Shown: in pieces, positions 9,472 to 19,094 of the stretch | Layout of the letters: each line of letters opens with the position of its first letter | Numbering within the stretch: the first letter of the stretch is position 1 | DNA from: Blastocatellia bacterium | GTDB lineage: Bacteria; Acidobacteriota; Blastocatellia; HR10; J050 | Length of the DNA: 64,000 nt | NCBI GenBank assembly: GCA_026985075.1 | Contig: JALSQX010000004.1 | Span: forward strand, 32,386-96,385 | Direction of reading: 5' to 3' | Made by a program: the position numbers and the translations under genes | Notes under the pieces: generated by a model | Database searches by the model: none | Seen by the model: only the letters and a program-made list of their open reading frames with translations | What the model was told of the DNA's origin: nothing

Positions 9472-10886
9472 ATCGGAAGCACACCATCGCCCATAGCCTC
9501 GTCGCCCTGTTGATCGGTTCGATGGTTGCTCTCGGGCTCGACACCGCTCGCCTGGAGCGGCAGTCGGTCGATCTCTTGATCGAAGGGGGGATCACGCTGA
9601 CCATGAACGCCGCCGGTCAGGTGTTCTCTGATGGTCTGGTGGCCATCCGGGGCGATCGCATCGTGGCCGTCGGCGATCGGCGCGAACTGGCCTCGCGATT
9701 TTCGGCCGCTCGCGTCATCGACGCGCGCGGCGCCGCCGTCATGCCCGGGCTCATTAATGGGCACACCCATGCCGCCATGTCGCTCTTCCGGGGCATCGCC
9801 GATGACCTCGTCCTTCAGGAATGGCTCACGCGCTATATCTTTCCAGCGGAAGCCAAGAACGTGACGCGGGAGTTCGTCTATTGGGGCACGCTGTTGGCGT
9901 GCTGGGAGATGATTCGAGGCGGGACGACGACGTTCGTGGACATGTATTATTACGAAAGCTCGGTGGCCAAGGCGGTCGCCCAGGCGGGTTTGCGCGCCAT
10001 CCTGGCCGAAACCATTTTGGATCTGCCCAGTCCCGATAGTCGCACGCCTCAACTCGCCCTCCAATATACGGAGCGGTTTGTCGCCCAGTGGCGAGGTCAT
10101 CCGCTCATCATTCCGGCTATCGGGCCACACGCTCCCTATACCAATTCGACCGTGACGCTTCGGCGCGTGAACAGGCTGGCCGAGCGATTGCGCATCCCCA
10201 TCGTCATGCACGTCGCCGAGACGGAGACCGAAGTGCGCGACATCACCAGGCGATATGGGGCGCGCCCGATTCGCTATCTCGATGAGATAGGACTGCTCAG
10301 TCCGCGATTGATCGCCGCTCACGTCGTTCATGTGGACGAGCGGGAGATTGCGCTCCTCGGTCGTCATCATGTGGGCGTCATCCATAATCCGCAAAGCAAC
10401 ATGAAACTGGCATCGGGAATTGCTCCCGTGCCCCGGATGATACGCGCTGGTGTCGCCGTTGGATTGGGGACTGATGGGGCGGCCAGCAATAATACGCTCG
10501 ATATGTTCGAAGCGATGAAGACGACGGCCTTGCTCCATAAAGTGGCCACCGGCGATCCCCGTGTGCTCAACGCTCATCAGGCGTTAGCGCTGGCCACCAT
10601 CGGCGGCGCGCGGGCCCTTCATCTCGAAAAGGAAATCGGCAGCTTGGAACCCGGTAAACGAGCCGATGTGATCGTCGTCGGTCTGGATGCTCCTCATCAA
10701 ATCCCCCTCTATGATGTTGAGTCCCAATTGGTCTACGCCAGCCGGGCCTCGGATGTGAGGACGGTGATCATTAACGGACGCGTGGTGATGCGCGACGGGA
10801 ACCTGTTGACGCTCGACACAGCAGCCATTCGGATCAAGGCCAACGAGTTTCGCGACAAAGTCGTGAAATCGCTCAAGGCGAAGTGA
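9468..10886 (+). CDS. Amidohydrolase of the MtaD/TrzN/guanine deaminase group, exported or membrane-anchored
   Basis: A metal-dependent hydrolase with the metal-binding pair GHTHAAMSLFRG near residue 98, HVAETETEV near 247, HVVHVDERE near 284 and the catalytic Asp in GLGTDGAASNN near 335. This pattern fits S-adenosylhomocysteine/methylthioadenosine deaminases and relatives. Unlike typical cytosolic deaminases it begins with a hydrophobic leader (HSLVALLIGSMVALGLD), so a periplasmic or anchored form is inferred. The start is TTG 9468, preceded by GGAGAG and overlapping the previous stop. The substrate cannot be told from sequence. Confidence 0.8.
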   Translation: MNRKHTIAHSLVALLIGSMVALGLDTARLERQSVDLLIEGGITLTMNAAGQVFSDGLVAIRGDRIVAVGDRRELASRFSAARVIDARGAAVMPGLINGHTHAAMSLFRGIADDLVLQEWLTRYIFPAEAKNVTREFVYWGTLLACWEMIRGGTTTFVDMYYYESSVAKAVAQAGLRAILAETILDLPSPDSRTPQLALQYTERFVAQWRGHPLIIPAIGPHAPYTNSTVTLRRVNRLAERLRIPIVMHVAETETEVRDITRRYGARPIRYLDEIGLLSPRLIAAHVVHVDEREIALLGRHHVGVIHNPQSNMKLASGIAPVPRMIRAGVAVGLGTDGAASNNTLDMFEAMKTTALLHKVATGDPRVLNAHQALALATIGGARALHLEKEIGSLEPGKRADVIVVGLDAPHQIPLYDVESQLVYASRASDVRTVIINGRVVMRDGNLLTLDTAAIRIKANEFRDKVVKSLKAK

Positions 10887-10953
10887 GCGACGGCCCTCCC
10901 GCTCATCTCCCCAGGCCTGAAGAGACAGTCCAGCATCCGGACCAGCAGGGAGG

Positions 10954-11850
10954 TCATCCGGTCTGTTCATCTCTCTCATGAATGAATGCAGCGAACGCTT
11001 CGGACCAGGGGCGTAAGGGCGTCCATCCCAATCGTTCGGAGACCAGGCAGCGAAGAGCCGTATAGTGCGGTCGTCGCGCCGGTCGGTTCAAATCGGCGCT
11101 GTTCACTTTTTCGATGACCACGCCGCGTAATCCCGCCAGTCGCAGAGCGGTCAGGGCGAACTCATACCAGGAGCATGCCCCTTCGTTGGTCACGTGATAG
11201 GTTCCGTAAGGTCCCCAGCGAATGATCTCGTCCAGGCGCTCGATCAGATCCATGACGTAAGTCGGGGACCCGATCTCATCCACGATGGCCAGCAGACGGC
11301 CTTGGCGCCGGGCGAGATCCAGGAGAGCGCTGGCGAAGTTTCGCCCCCCGCGCCCGAAGAGTCGAGCGATGCGCACAATGTAATGGCGCGAGAGCGCGCC
11401 ACGGACGAACTTCTCTCCCTCAAGTTTCGATTGACCGTATACGTTGATCGGACGAGGGTCGTCCTCGATGGTGTACGGCGTTCGTTTCCTCCCGTCGAAC
11501 ACGTAATCGGTGCTGAAGTGAACGAGTTCAGCGCCCACCCGGTGAGCCGCCAGAGCCAGGTTGTACGCTCCCTCGGCATTGACGGCGAACGCGCGGGCCG
11601 GCTCTCTCTCGCAGGCATCGACGTTCGAGAAGGCAGCGCAATTGATGATGAGGTCCGGTCGGTGTTCGGTGATCCATTGACCAACGGTGCGGGCATCGGT
11701 GATATCCACATCCTCATGTCGGGCGGCGATGACGTCATACCGGTCGGCGAACCAACGAGTGGCGTGACGGCCGAGTAACCCGCCAGCCCCTGTGATGAGG
11801 ATCTTTCGTCGATGATCAACCGGAGTGCTTGAGGATTTTTCGATGGCCAT
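10954..11850 (-). CDS. rfbD: dTDP-4-dehydrorhamnose reductase
   Basis: RfbD reduces dTDP-4-dehydrorhamnose to dTDP-L-rhamnose with NAD(P)H. The Rossmann motif ILITGAGGLLGRH is near residue 17, INCAAFSNVDACE near 70, the catalytic FSTDYVFDG near 107-115 and YGQSKLEGE near 133-141. The first 15 residues (MAIEKSSSTPVDHRR) are an unconserved extension; no better start is obvious. It overlaps the end of rfbB by 35 bases and is cotranscribed with it. rfbA and rfbC are not next to it. Confidence 0.93.
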   Translation of the reverse strand: MAIEKSSSTPVDHRRKILITGAGGLLGRHATRWFADRYDVIAARHEDVDITDARTVGQWITEHRPDLIINCAAFSNVDACEREPARAFAVNAEGAYNLALAAHRVGAELVHFSTDYVFDGRKRTPYTIEDDPRPINVYGQSKLEGEKFVRGALSRHYIVRIARLFGRGGRNFASALLDLARRQGRLLAIVDEIGSPTYVMDLIERLDEIIRWGPYGTYHVTNEGACSWYEFALTALRLAGLRGVVIEKVNSADLNRPARRPHYTALRCLVSERLGWTPLRPWSEAFAAFIHERDEQTG

Positions 11851-12859
11851 ACATGCGCTGATAGTATTCCCGATATGCGCCGCTGCGCACGGCCTCCACC
11901 CATGGACGATGGGTCTGATACCAGCGGACGGTTTTCGCTATGCCGCTCTCGAACGTCTCTTGCGGTCGCCAATCGAATTCACGTTCCACCTTGGAAGGAT
12001 CGATGGCGTAGCGGCGGTCGTGTCCGGGGCGATCTTCGACAAACTGAATCAGCGAGCGTGGCTTATTGAGGAGGCGAAGGAGCGTTTCCACCACCTCCAG
12101 ATTGGTCTTCTCCGATCGCGCGCCGACGCAATAGACCTCTCCGGGACGGCCGCGCCTGACGATGGCGTCTACGGCGCGACAATAATCCTCCACGTAAATC
12201 CAGTCGCGTACGTTCAACCCGTCACCGTAGACGGGCAGCGGCTGATCATCCATGGCGTTGGTGATCATCAGGGGAATGAGCTTCTCCGGGAATTGGTAGG
12301 GCCCGTAGCAGTTGCCCGATCGAATGATGATGGTGTCTAATCCGAAAGTATGATGGGTGGCGCGAACGAGCATCTCGGCGGCCGCTTTGGACGCCGCATA
12401 GGGGCTGTTCGGTCGCAGAGGACTTTCTTCGGTGAAGTATCCCTCGGGTCCTAAACTCCCCATGACCTCATCGGTCGAGATCTGCACGAATCGATGAACG
12501 CCCCGAGCGCGCGCGGCATCCAGCAGCACCTGAACGCCCGTGATATTGGTGCGAATGAACGCGGCGGGATTCTCGATACTGCGATCGACGTGCGATTCGG
12601 CGGCGAAATTGATGATGAGATCAACGTCGGCATCCAACGCGGACAGAACGTCCTCCGGCCGGCTGATGTCTCCTCGAACGAATCGATAATTGGGTCGCTC
12701 GGCTACGTCGGCGAGATTGGCCGGGTTGCCGGCATAGGTGAGCTTATCGAAGTTGATGATCTCGCATTGGGGATGCGCGCGCATCCAGTACCGAATGAAA
12801 TTCGAGCCGATGAATCCGGCGCCTCCGGTGATGAAGACTTTCACGGGCGACCTCCTCAT
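11816..12859 (-). CDS. rfbB: dTDP-glucose 4,6-dehydratase
   Basis: RfbB converts dTDP-glucose to dTDP-4-keto-6-deoxyglucose, the step that leads to rhamnose. The NAD-binding VFITGGAGFIGSNFIRY is at residues 8-24, NFAAESHVDRSI near 85, QISTDEVMGSLG near 126-137, and the catalytic YAASKAAAE near 154-162. The C-terminal FDWRPQETFESGI is also typical. 347 residues is the usual size. Upstream on this strand (12951-12982) lies a terminator for the H1-like gene, so rfbB probably starts its own transcript. Confidence 0.96.
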   Translation of the reverse strand: MRRSPVKVFITGGAGFIGSNFIRYWMRAHPQCEIINFDKLTYAGNPANLADVAERPNYRFVRGDISRPEDVLSALDADVDLIINFAAESHVDRSIENPAAFIRTNITGVQVLLDAARARGVHRFVQISTDEVMGSLGPEGYFTEESPLRPNSPYAASKAAAEMLVRATHHTFGLDTIIIRSGNCYGPYQFPEKLIPLMITNAMDDQPLPVYGDGLNVRDWIYVEDYCRAVDAIVRRGRPGEVYCVGARSEKTNLEVVETLLRLLNKPRSLIQFVEDRPGHDRRYAIDPSKVEREFDWRPQETFESGIAKTVRWYQTHRPWVEAVRSGAYREYYQRMYGHRKILKHSG

Positions 12860-12950
12860 GCCTGCTCAGAAACGATGCGTGTTCTTGACCGGAGCATTGT
12901 ACTTCATCGCTGGCGCGATTGGCAAAGAGCGAGATCTCTTCATCGAGGAG

Positions 12951-12982
12951 ACAAAGAAAAAAGGGATGGCCACCCATCCCTT
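12951..12982 (-). terminator. Rho-independent terminator downstream of the H1-like gene
   Basis: On the minus strand the 9-base stem AAGGGATGG/CCATCCCTT with a 4-base loop is followed by TTTTCTTTG. It lies about 150 bases past the H1-like stop and before rfbB, so it closes the short H1-like transcript. Confidence 0.75.
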
Positions 12983-13130
12983 GGCAAAACCACTTGGCAG
13001 AACCACTCGGTTGATCGAGGTGTCTCGAACTCCCGGCGCTGAGAGGTCAGCGCGGGTGGTCCATCGCGTACCAAGCCGGTTCTTCAGCACTCGCAGACCA
13101 TACGACCTCCGAGCGCCGATGAACTCGGAT

Positions 13131-13349
13131 TCACTTCTTCTTCTTCGCCGCTTTCTTCTTGGCTTTTTTCTTTGTTGCCTTCTTCTTGGCGGCCTTCTTC
13201 TTGGCCGTCTTCTTGGCGGCTTTCTTGGCCGCCTTCTTCTTGGCGGCTTTCTTCTTGGTCGCCTTCTTGGCCGCGACGGCCTTCTTCGAGGTCACCTTCG
13301 ATGCTCGCTTTCTGGTTGCCTTCTTCTTGGATGTTCTCTTGGTTGCCAT
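13131..13349 (-). CDS. Histone H1-like Lys/Ala-rich DNA-binding protein
   Basis: This 72-residue protein consists almost entirely of Lys and Ala with a few Thr, Ser and Arg: MATKRTSKKKATRKRA followed by repeated KKAAKK units and a terminal KKKK. This is the composition of bacterial H1-like (Hc1/AlgP-type C-terminal) proteins that coat DNA. There is no globular domain. I chose ATG 13349 because AAGGAGAGG lies 7 bases upstream; an upstream in-frame extension lacks a ribosome site. It has its own promoter (13448-13476), a leader hairpin and a terminator, so it is monocistronic. One CRISPR spacer in this window matches its start region. Confidence 0.8.
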   Translation of the reverse strand: MATKRTSKKKATRKRASKVTSKKAVAAKKATKKKAAKKKAAKKAAKKTAKKKAAKKKATKKKAKKKAAKKKK

Positions 13350-13376
13350 ACGCTTTCCTCTCCTTCGATAGAGATC

Positions 13377-13402
13377 ATCAACCACAATATGCTGTGGTTG
13401 AT
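13377..13402. promoter_or_regulatory. 10-base perfect inverted repeat in the H1-like gene leader
   Basis: ATCAACCACA (13377-13386) and TGTGGTTGAT (13393-13402) form a perfect dyad with a 6-base centre. It lies 28 bases upstream of the start codon and downstream of the promoter. It may be an operator or an mRNA hairpin controlling translation. Confidence 0.55.
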
Positions 13403-13447
13403 TTTAAATTGTGTACAATCAAACTCCACATACAATATCTTGTTAGT

Positions 13448-13476
13448 TTATAAAACTTTTCTCCGTGAATGTCAAT
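13448..13476 (-). promoter_or_regulatory. Near-consensus sigma-70 promoter for the H1-like gene
   Basis: Read on the minus strand, TTGACA (13476-13471) and TATAAA (13453-13448) are separated by exactly 17 bases. The -10 lies about 100 bases before the start codon. It is the strongest promoter match I found in the window and fits an abundant nucleoid protein. Confidence 0.75.
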
Positions 13477-13583
13477 AAGTTTTTTTGTTCACCATGGCTG
13501 AAGAGAACACATAGAGAATCGTCGAGGCCAAAGACGCTGGGTGTGTTCCCCTGAAACGCCCATCTGGAGCCGCTTCCAGAGGA

Positions 13584-16500
13584 TCATTCGGTGAGCCGAC
13601 GATAGATGCCGGGGAGTCGTTCGGGGAGACTGAGGATATCATCGATGATCGTGTAGCGGACATCGCCATACATATCGCGCAGGTGCGGTTCCGATTCGCG
13701 ATCGATGGTGATGCAGAACGGCGTGATCCCTTCCATGCGAGCTTGTCGCAACGCCATCTTGGTATCTTCGCGCGCGTAGCGCGAATCGCCATAGTCCTGA
13801 TCGTAGGGCCGACCATCGCTCAGTACGATGAGCAATTTCGTTTGTGCCGGTTGGTGCATTAATCGGGCGGTGGCATGTCGAATGGCGGCGCCGAGGCGCG
13901 TGTTGTTCTGATAGGTGATGCCGCCGATGCGCGATTCGACATCCGGACCGTAGGGCTCGTCGAAATCTTTCACGATATAAAATTTCACCCGATGTCGCCC
14001 TTCGCTGGTGAAGCCCTGGATAGAGTAAAGATCGCCGACGGCTTCCAAGGCCTCGCTCATGAGGACGAGACCTTCTTTCTCGATGTCGATGATGCGCTTG
14101 GCCAGCCGACCTTTCATGCCCCGTCGTCCCACTGTGCGTGCCGTTGAACTGGACATGTCCAGCAGGAAAGAGACGGCCACATCGCGTCGCTTGCGCAAGC
14201 GCCGAACGTACAATCGTTCTGACACGCGACCGGACGTTCGTCGATCGAGGGCATAATCGATGACGGCTTGCAGGTCGAAGTCCTCCCCATCGATCTCGCC
14301 GCGAATTTTCTTCAAGGCTTCGGGGCGCAGCAATTGAAACTGATAGCGGATCGAGGAAATGAGAGGTCCATAGAAGGAACGCACATATTCGACGAATTGC
14401 CGTCCACCCTGCCGCGCCGATTTCTCGATGATTCGGCACCAATGGGGGCGGAAGTCGGCCAGCTCCCGATCCCATTCCTCGTAATAGTAGACCTCATCCT
14501 GGGGATCGAGATCATCGGCGGTGACGGCACCGCGGTGAGCGAAGTCCTGATGAGGATCAGCCTGCGCGGGCGGACGCCGGGTGATGACCCGAACCCAGTG
14601 ATCGAAATGATCGGATGGGCGCTCGCCAGCCTGTTGATCGACGGACTCGGCGCTCCGCTCCTGGAGCATCGATGGGACATCGGCCATCGGCTCCGGTTCA
14701 CCCTGTCCTTCACCATGATCGGTCGACGAGCTCGGCAATTGGGCTTCGCGGAGTTGCTCGGAGGCATTGACCATCAGACGATATATCCGATGAGTGGCCA
14801 TGAGGCTATCGGCCACGGTGGCCGTGAGGAGCTGAATGTGCTCCTGCAAAATGATCTCCAGTTGTTGCACCAGGTGGGGGTACAACGCTCGCGCCAGATC
14901 GGGCGCTCCACCGCCGATGGTCATGTCCGCGAGCAGTTGCATGAAGGCGCGATCGGGGGGCAAGGTGTCAATCGACGGAGCCTGTTCTCGCCATCGGGCG
15001 CGAAAGAAATCGAGGTCTCGCTTCAGGCCACGATAGGCGTGACGTAACTGGTGATCGATGCGCCCGCTCTCGATGAGAGCGAATAGCTGCGTGGCGAATT
15101 CGCGATAGGGAAACCGCGAGAGTACGGTCGTGTAGTTGACGGCCTCGGGAGGAGTGGACGATGGAGAGGCATCGGCGCTGGCGAAATCGGCTTCCACGCG
15201 CTCCAAAATCGATTGGAGCTCGGTCGTGCCACTCTCATAGGTGCCGAATTCGATTTGCCCCGCGCCATAGGCTGCGAGGACTTTGTATAAACGAAAATTG
15301 GACGAAAAGTCGTCGAACTCGGAGATCGCCGCGGGAAGATACACCGTGCGGCCATCGCCGAGGCGCATCTGTTCGGCGAAGCGCGACAGTTGAAAAGTGG
15401 GAAGCGGCTGGATCGAGAGCTCTCGACCGGTCAGAGCTTCAACATAGAGTCGTAGCGTATGGATGACGGTATCCAGCGTCACGCCGCCCGTCGATTCTTT
15501 CAAGAGCCGCTGACTGGTTTGCGTCTCCAACGTGTAATAGGCGTAGGCGCGCCGCGCGTCTTGATGGTGGAGCTTGAGTCCGGCGCGCGCCCAATGGGCG
15601 AATTGCTCGAACGAACCGAGCCGAAGTGCTGTGGGACTCGATTTGAAACATTCGATGGCCAGAAAGATATTGTGTTGACCGATCTCCTCGATCAGGGCGA
15701 GAACCTTATCGCCCAGGACGTCGGCGCGATGCTGGCCGAGGGCGGAGAGGCGAGAGATGACCTCGGGCGTCGCTTTCAGAAAATTGTACACCGTGGCATT
15801 GCCTTGCGCCGCGATGCTCTGCGTCAATTCCGTCCACCGTTGAAGGGTGCGGGGGCCCATCTCGGCGAGGATATGGGCGGCTACGATGAAGTATTGCAGA
15901 GCGACGCCCCCGCTGCGCTCCAGGAAGGCGCGCGTGTGCATCATGAGATCTCTCTGCAATTCCGGGTTCACCTCCGGCAACGTGTGCGGGAGCTGGGAGA
16001 AGAACTCCGTCGCCAGTCCGCCGGCGCGATGGGCAAACAGTGCGGTCACCCGCAGCACCTCTTCGATGAGCGCTCGTCGCTCTTCGGGCGACGAGGTGGA
16101 GAGCGTATCGTCCCCCGGTCGTCGAATCGGCCCGCGATGTTCCTGTCGCATGAAGGCGAGCGTGCGCGGGGCGGTCGCGAGGAGTTCGGCGCTCTGCGTC
16201 GCGCTGCGACGGCTGACTTCGTAGGCGATCTCATAGAGCTGCTCAGCAATGCGTTCATCGGCGATGCGCTCGATGAGCCGCGGGGCCGCCTGGAAGCACT
16301 CCATGGCCACGCTGGTGGAGATCATCGCTTGACGATCACAAACGGTGAGCGCCAATCCGCGTAATCGCTTGGGCAACGTTCTCAGAACCCGAGCGCTCGA
16401 CTGGAAGAAACTCATAGCCACATCAGGATTCACTGTGACCAATCGGCGGCAGAGCTTCCCCCACAATCGCAACTCATCGATATCCAGATGATGAGCGATG

Positions 16501-16712
16501 TCCGGTCCTACGCGAAAGAACTCGAGCGCGGCGCGCAGCGACGATCCCGCCAGCCCGACGCCCACATCCAACATGACCAGCGCGCGCTCGGCGGGCACGC
16601 GATGCAGCTTCTCGGCGAGACTCTCGATCTTGGAGGGAGGAATTCCCTTGAGATGCTGAGTGAGGATGTCTTCGATCTTCTCGCTCATGGCTTTCAACAA
16701 CGGACGCGCCAT
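13584..16712 (-). CDS. Large VWA-domain protein, NorD/CoxE-like partner of a MoxR ATPase
   Basis: The 1042-residue protein has a C-terminal von Willebrand A domain. Its MIDAS-type motif [10 protein letters not shown] is near residue 860, and [17 protein letters not shown] near 975. These are typical of NorD/CoxE proteins that act with MoxR-type AAA+ ATPases to insert metal or activate enzymes. The first 550 residues are helical and repetitive (recurring [14 protein letters not shown] / [17 protein letters not shown] units) with no domain I can name. No nitric oxide reductase or CO dehydrogenase genes are near. The start at 16712 has no clear ribosome site; ATG 16688 (MSEKIED) is an alternative. 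The partner ATPase gene lies upstream. Confidence 0.75.
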   Translation of the reverse strand: MARPLLKAMSEKIEDILTQHLKGIPPSKIESLAEKLHRVPAERALVMLDVGVGLAGSSLRAALEFFRVGPDIAHHLDIDELRLWGKLCRRLVTVNPDVAMSFFQSSARVLRTLPKRLRGLALTVCDRQAMISTSVAMECFQAAPRLIERIADERIAEQLYEIAYEVSRRSATQSAELLATAPRTLAFMRQEHRGPIRRPGDDTLSTSSPEERRALIEEVLRVTALFAHRAGGLATEFFSQLPHTLPEVNPELQRDLMMHTRAFLERSGGVALQYFIVAAHILAEMGPRTLQRWTELTQSIAAQGNATVYNFLKATPEVISRLSALGQHRADVLGDKVLALIEEIGQHNIFLAIECFKSSPTALRLGSFEQFAHWARAGLKLHHQDARRAYAYYTLETQTSQRLLKESTGGVTLDTVIHTLRLYVEALTGRELSIQPLPTFQLSRFAEQMRLGDGRTVYLPAAISEFDDFSSNFRLYKVLAAYGAGQIEFGTYESGTTELQSILERVEADFASADASPSSTPPEAVNYTTVLSRFPYREFATQLFALIESGRIDHQLRHAYRGLKRDLDFFRARWREQAPSIDTLPPDRAFMQLLADMTIGGGAPDLARALYPHLVQQLEIILQEHIQLLTATVADSLMATHRIYRLMVNASEQLREAQLPSSSTDHGEGQGEPEPMADVPSMLQERSAESVDQQAGERPSDHFDHWVRVITRRPPAQADPHQDFAHRGAVTADDLDPQDEVYYYEEWDRELADFRPHWCRIIEKSARQGGRQFVEYVRSFYGPLISSIRYQFQLLRPEALKKIRGEIDGEDFDLQAVIDYALDRRTSGRVSERLYVRRLRKRRDVAVSFLLDMSSSTARTVGRRGMKGRLAKRIIDIEKEGLVLMSEALEAVGDLYSIQGFTSEGRHRVKFYIVKDFDEPYGPDVESRIGGITYQNNTRLGAAIRHATARLMHQPAQTKLLIVLSDGRPYDQDYGDSRYAREDTKMALRQARMEGITPFCITIDRESEPHLRDMYGDVRYTIIDDILSLPERLPGIYRRLTE

Positions 16713-16868
16713 TGTGGATCGTGAACGCCACGTTCACCAATCGAACGGCTCGATCTCCCTGCGCTCATCGCCCACCCGATCGTCAGCACATGAGCGATCG
16801 ATGAAGGGGAGCTCCGCCCGCTGGATAGGTTGTCGATATCCCGGTGTGGACGGTGGCGCTCACCGACC

Positions 16869-17675
16869 TTAAATGATCGTCGTGATGATCTCATGAATGC
16901 TCCGTTGAATCTCCGGATCATCGGTGATGGTATTGGTGATGGCCACCCGGCAGGCTTCGATGGGCGAAATCCCATTGGTCATCAATTGAGCGGCGTAGAC
17001 GAGCAATCGGGTGGAGACGCCTTCTTCCAGACCGTGACCTTTCAAGTTGCGAACCTTCTCTCCGATTTTGACCAGATCGCGCGCCAACGACTCATCTACT
17101 CCCCCTTCGTGCATCAGGATCTGGGTTTCGATCTCCGGCGAAGGATAGTTGAATTCCAGGCTCACGAAGCGCTGTCGAGTGGAATGCTTGAGGTCTTTGA
17201 GCACACTTTGATACCCGGGATTGTAGGAGACGACGAGCATGAATTCGTCCGGCGCTTTGATGAGCGTTCCCAACTTCTCCACCGGAAGGATGCGTCGATC
17301 ATCGGTCAGGGGATGAATGAGCACGATCGTGTCTTTGCGCGCTTCGACCACCTCGTCCAGGTAACAGATGCCGCCGATTTTGACCGCCGTGGTCAGTGGG
17401 CCATCGTGCCAGACGGTCTCTTCGCCCTCCAGCAGGAAGCGTCCCACCAGATCGGTGGCCGACAAATCTTCGTGACAGGCGACGGTGATCAGTGGTCGCT
17501 GGAGTCGCCAGGCCATGTGTTCGATGAATCGCGTCTTCCCGCATCCGGTGGGGCCTTTGAGCATGACCGGCAATCGAGCGTGATAGGCCGCGGCGAAGAG
17601 CTCGATCTCGTTGTTGACCGGAATGTAAAACGGTTCCGTGTCGATTCGGTATTTCTCGGCTACCGTTTCGATCAT
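16869..17675 (-). CDS. MoxR/CbbQ/NorQ-type AAA+ ATPase
   Basis: Walker [11 protein letters not shown] is near residues 41-50, Walker B with [15 protein letters not shown] near 100-114, and sensor-type [10 protein letters not shown] near 147. The size (268 residues) and order match CbbQ/NirQ/NorQ proteins, which remodel target enzymes together with a VWA-domain partner. That partner is encoded 156 bases downstream on the same strand. I see no ribosome site before ATG 17675, and a promoter ends so close to it that the mRNA may be leaderless. The target enzyme is unknown. Confidence 0.85.
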   Translation of the reverse strand: MIETVAEKYRIDTEPFYIPVNNEIELFAAAYHARLPVMLKGPTGCGKTRFIEHMAWRLQRPLITVACHEDLSATDLVGRFLLEGEETVWHDGPLTTAVKIGGICYLDEVVEARKDTIVLIHPLTDDRRILPVEKLGTLIKAPDEFMLVVSYNPGYQSVLKDLKHSTRQRFVSLEFNYPSPEIETQILMHEGGVDESLARDLVKIGEKVRNLKGHGLEEGVSTRLLVYAAQLMTNGISPIEACRVAITNTITDDPEIQRSIHEIITTII

Positions 17676-17683
17676 AAGTTGCT

Positions 17684-17712
17684 ATAATATCACTTCAGGT
17701 CGAGGGCGACAA
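17684..17712 (-). promoter_or_regulatory. Promoter-like pair abutting the MoxR-type gene
   Basis: On the minus strand TTGTCG (17712-17707) and TATTAT (17689-17684) are 17 bases apart. Only 8 bases separate the -10 from ATG 17675, so transcription would start at or within about 2 bases of the codon. The same A/T core also reads TATAAT on the plus strand (17683-17688), facing mnmA. Confidence 0.45.
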
Positions 17713-17936
17713 TCGACGGAGCAGAGATTGCCGGTGACGAGGGCCGGAGGGCGGAGTAGGACCGGTCGAGAGAGCGCACTGGAACTTCAGATGGCGAACG
17801 AGGGTGCACTTTCCCAATCCTGTTTCTCTATGGGCGTGAGTCGTCAACCATAGACGTGATGCGGACCCGCGTCGAGCGCGGCGCGTTCGCACCGATGAAG
17901 GAAGAATTCGACGCATTAGTGGGAGCCAAAACGAGC

Positions 17937-19094
17937 ATGAGAATCGCGGTGGCTATGAGCGGCGGCGTCGATAGTTCGACGGCGGCGGCGCTCCTCAAAC
18001 GGCAAGGTCACGACGTCGTGGGCTTCATGTTGAAGATGTGGAATGAGCGGCGCAACGTGGGACCCAAGGGAGAGCTTCTGCCCGCTCGCTGTTGCTCGAT
18101 CGAAGATGTCATGGATGCGCGAAGGGTGGCCGCGCATCTGGGGTTCCCGTTCTATGTGCTCAATATGGAGGAGGAATTCGAGCGCCGCGTCATTCTGCCT
18201 TACGTCCGGGAGTACCTGAGAGGACGCACGCCCATTCCCTGTGTGGCGTGCAATACGCATGTGAAGTTCCGGTCGCTTCTGGAGTATGCCGCCCGGCTCG
18301 GGTTCGAGCGCGTGGCGACGGGACATTATGCTCGGATCGAATGGGATGAGGTGACCGGACGATGGTTGCTGAAGCGAGGCATGGATGCCCGTCGCGATCA
18401 ATCCTATTTCCTGTTCGAGTTGCAGCAGGATCAACTCGCCCGGATGCTCTTCCCATTGGGAAACCTGACCAAGCAGGAGGTGCGGCGCATCGCCGCCACG
18501 TTGCACATCCCGGTGGCCGAAAAGGATGAGAGTCGCGAAGTCTGCTTCGTGCCCGACGGCCATTACGCCGAGTTCGTCGAGGAGTATCGGCGCACGGGCA
18601 AGCGCGCCGAGCCGGAACCGGACGTCTGGCGGGCGCAGCGCGAGGCACTGCCATCGTTACCATCGGAAGGCGAGATTGTGACCACGACCGGGGAAGTGGT
18701 GGGGCGCCATCGCGGCATCCACCGATATACGGTCGGTCAGCGCCGCGGGTTGAATCTGGCCGTCGGTCGTCCCCTCTATGTCATTCGCATCGATGGCGAG
18801 CGCAATCGGCTGGTCGTAGGGAGCCGTCAGCAGCTCTACTCCCGCGTGCTTCGCGCCGAGCGAACCAATTGGATTGCCATTCCCGCATTGACCGGTCCGC
18901 TGCGGGTGAGCGCCAAGGTGCGGTATCGCCATCCAGCGGCGATGGCCACGGTGGAACCGATTGGAGAAGATCAGGTGCAGGTCACCTTCGATCAACCGCA
19001 GCCCGCCATCACGCCCGGGCAGGCCGTAGTGTTCTATGAGGGCGACGTGGTCGTGGGCGGAGGATGGATCTGTGAGGCACAGCCAGAGTCGTGA
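17937..19094 (+). CDS. mnmA: tRNA-specific 2-thiouridylase MnmA
   Basis: MnmA puts sulfur on U34 of tRNA-Lys, -Glu and -Gln. The PP-loop SGGVDSSTAAALL is at residues 9-21. The tRNA-proximal catalytic Cys lies in PCVACNTHVKF near residue 105 and the second Cys in SREVCFVPDG near 200, the expected disulfide pair. The C-terminal domain has GQRRGLNLAVGRPLYV. I chose ATG 17937 (MRIAVAMSGG), giving 385 residues; upstream starts add a basic, unconserved stretch. A lipoprotein gene overlaps its 3' end. Confidence 0.95.
   Translation: MRIAVAMSGGVDSSTAAALLKRQGHDVVGFMLKMWNERRNVGPKGELLPARCCSIEDVMDARRVAAHLGFPFYVLNMEEEFERRVILPYVREYLRGRTPIPCVACNTHVKFRSLLEYAARLGFERVATGHYARIEWDEVTGRWLLKRGMDARRDQSYFLFELQQDQLARMLFPLGNLTKQEVRRIAATLHIPVAEKDESREVCFVPDGHYAEFVEEYRRTGKRAEPEPDVWRAQREALPSLPSEGEIVTTTGEVVGRHRGIHRYTVGQRRGLNLAVGRPLYVIRIDGERNRLVVGSRQQLYSRVLRAERTNWIAIPALTGPLRVSAKVRYRHPAAMATVEPIGEDQVQVTFDQPQPAITPGQAVVFYEGDVVVGGGWICEAQPES

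Noticed and set aside
9387..10577. 396-residue antisense frame over the amidohydrolase gene
   Set aside because: The sense frame has all metal-site motifs; the antisense composition is His/Gln-rich as expected from codon bias.
12738..13478. Leu-rich frames opposite the H1-like gene
   Set aside because: Reverse reading of Lys codons gives Leu/Phe runs that mimic membrane segments.
14268..16364. Plus-strand frames opposite the VWA gene (259 and 301 residues)
   Set aside because: Shadows; the minus-strand frame carries the VWA motif and is continuous for 1042 residues.
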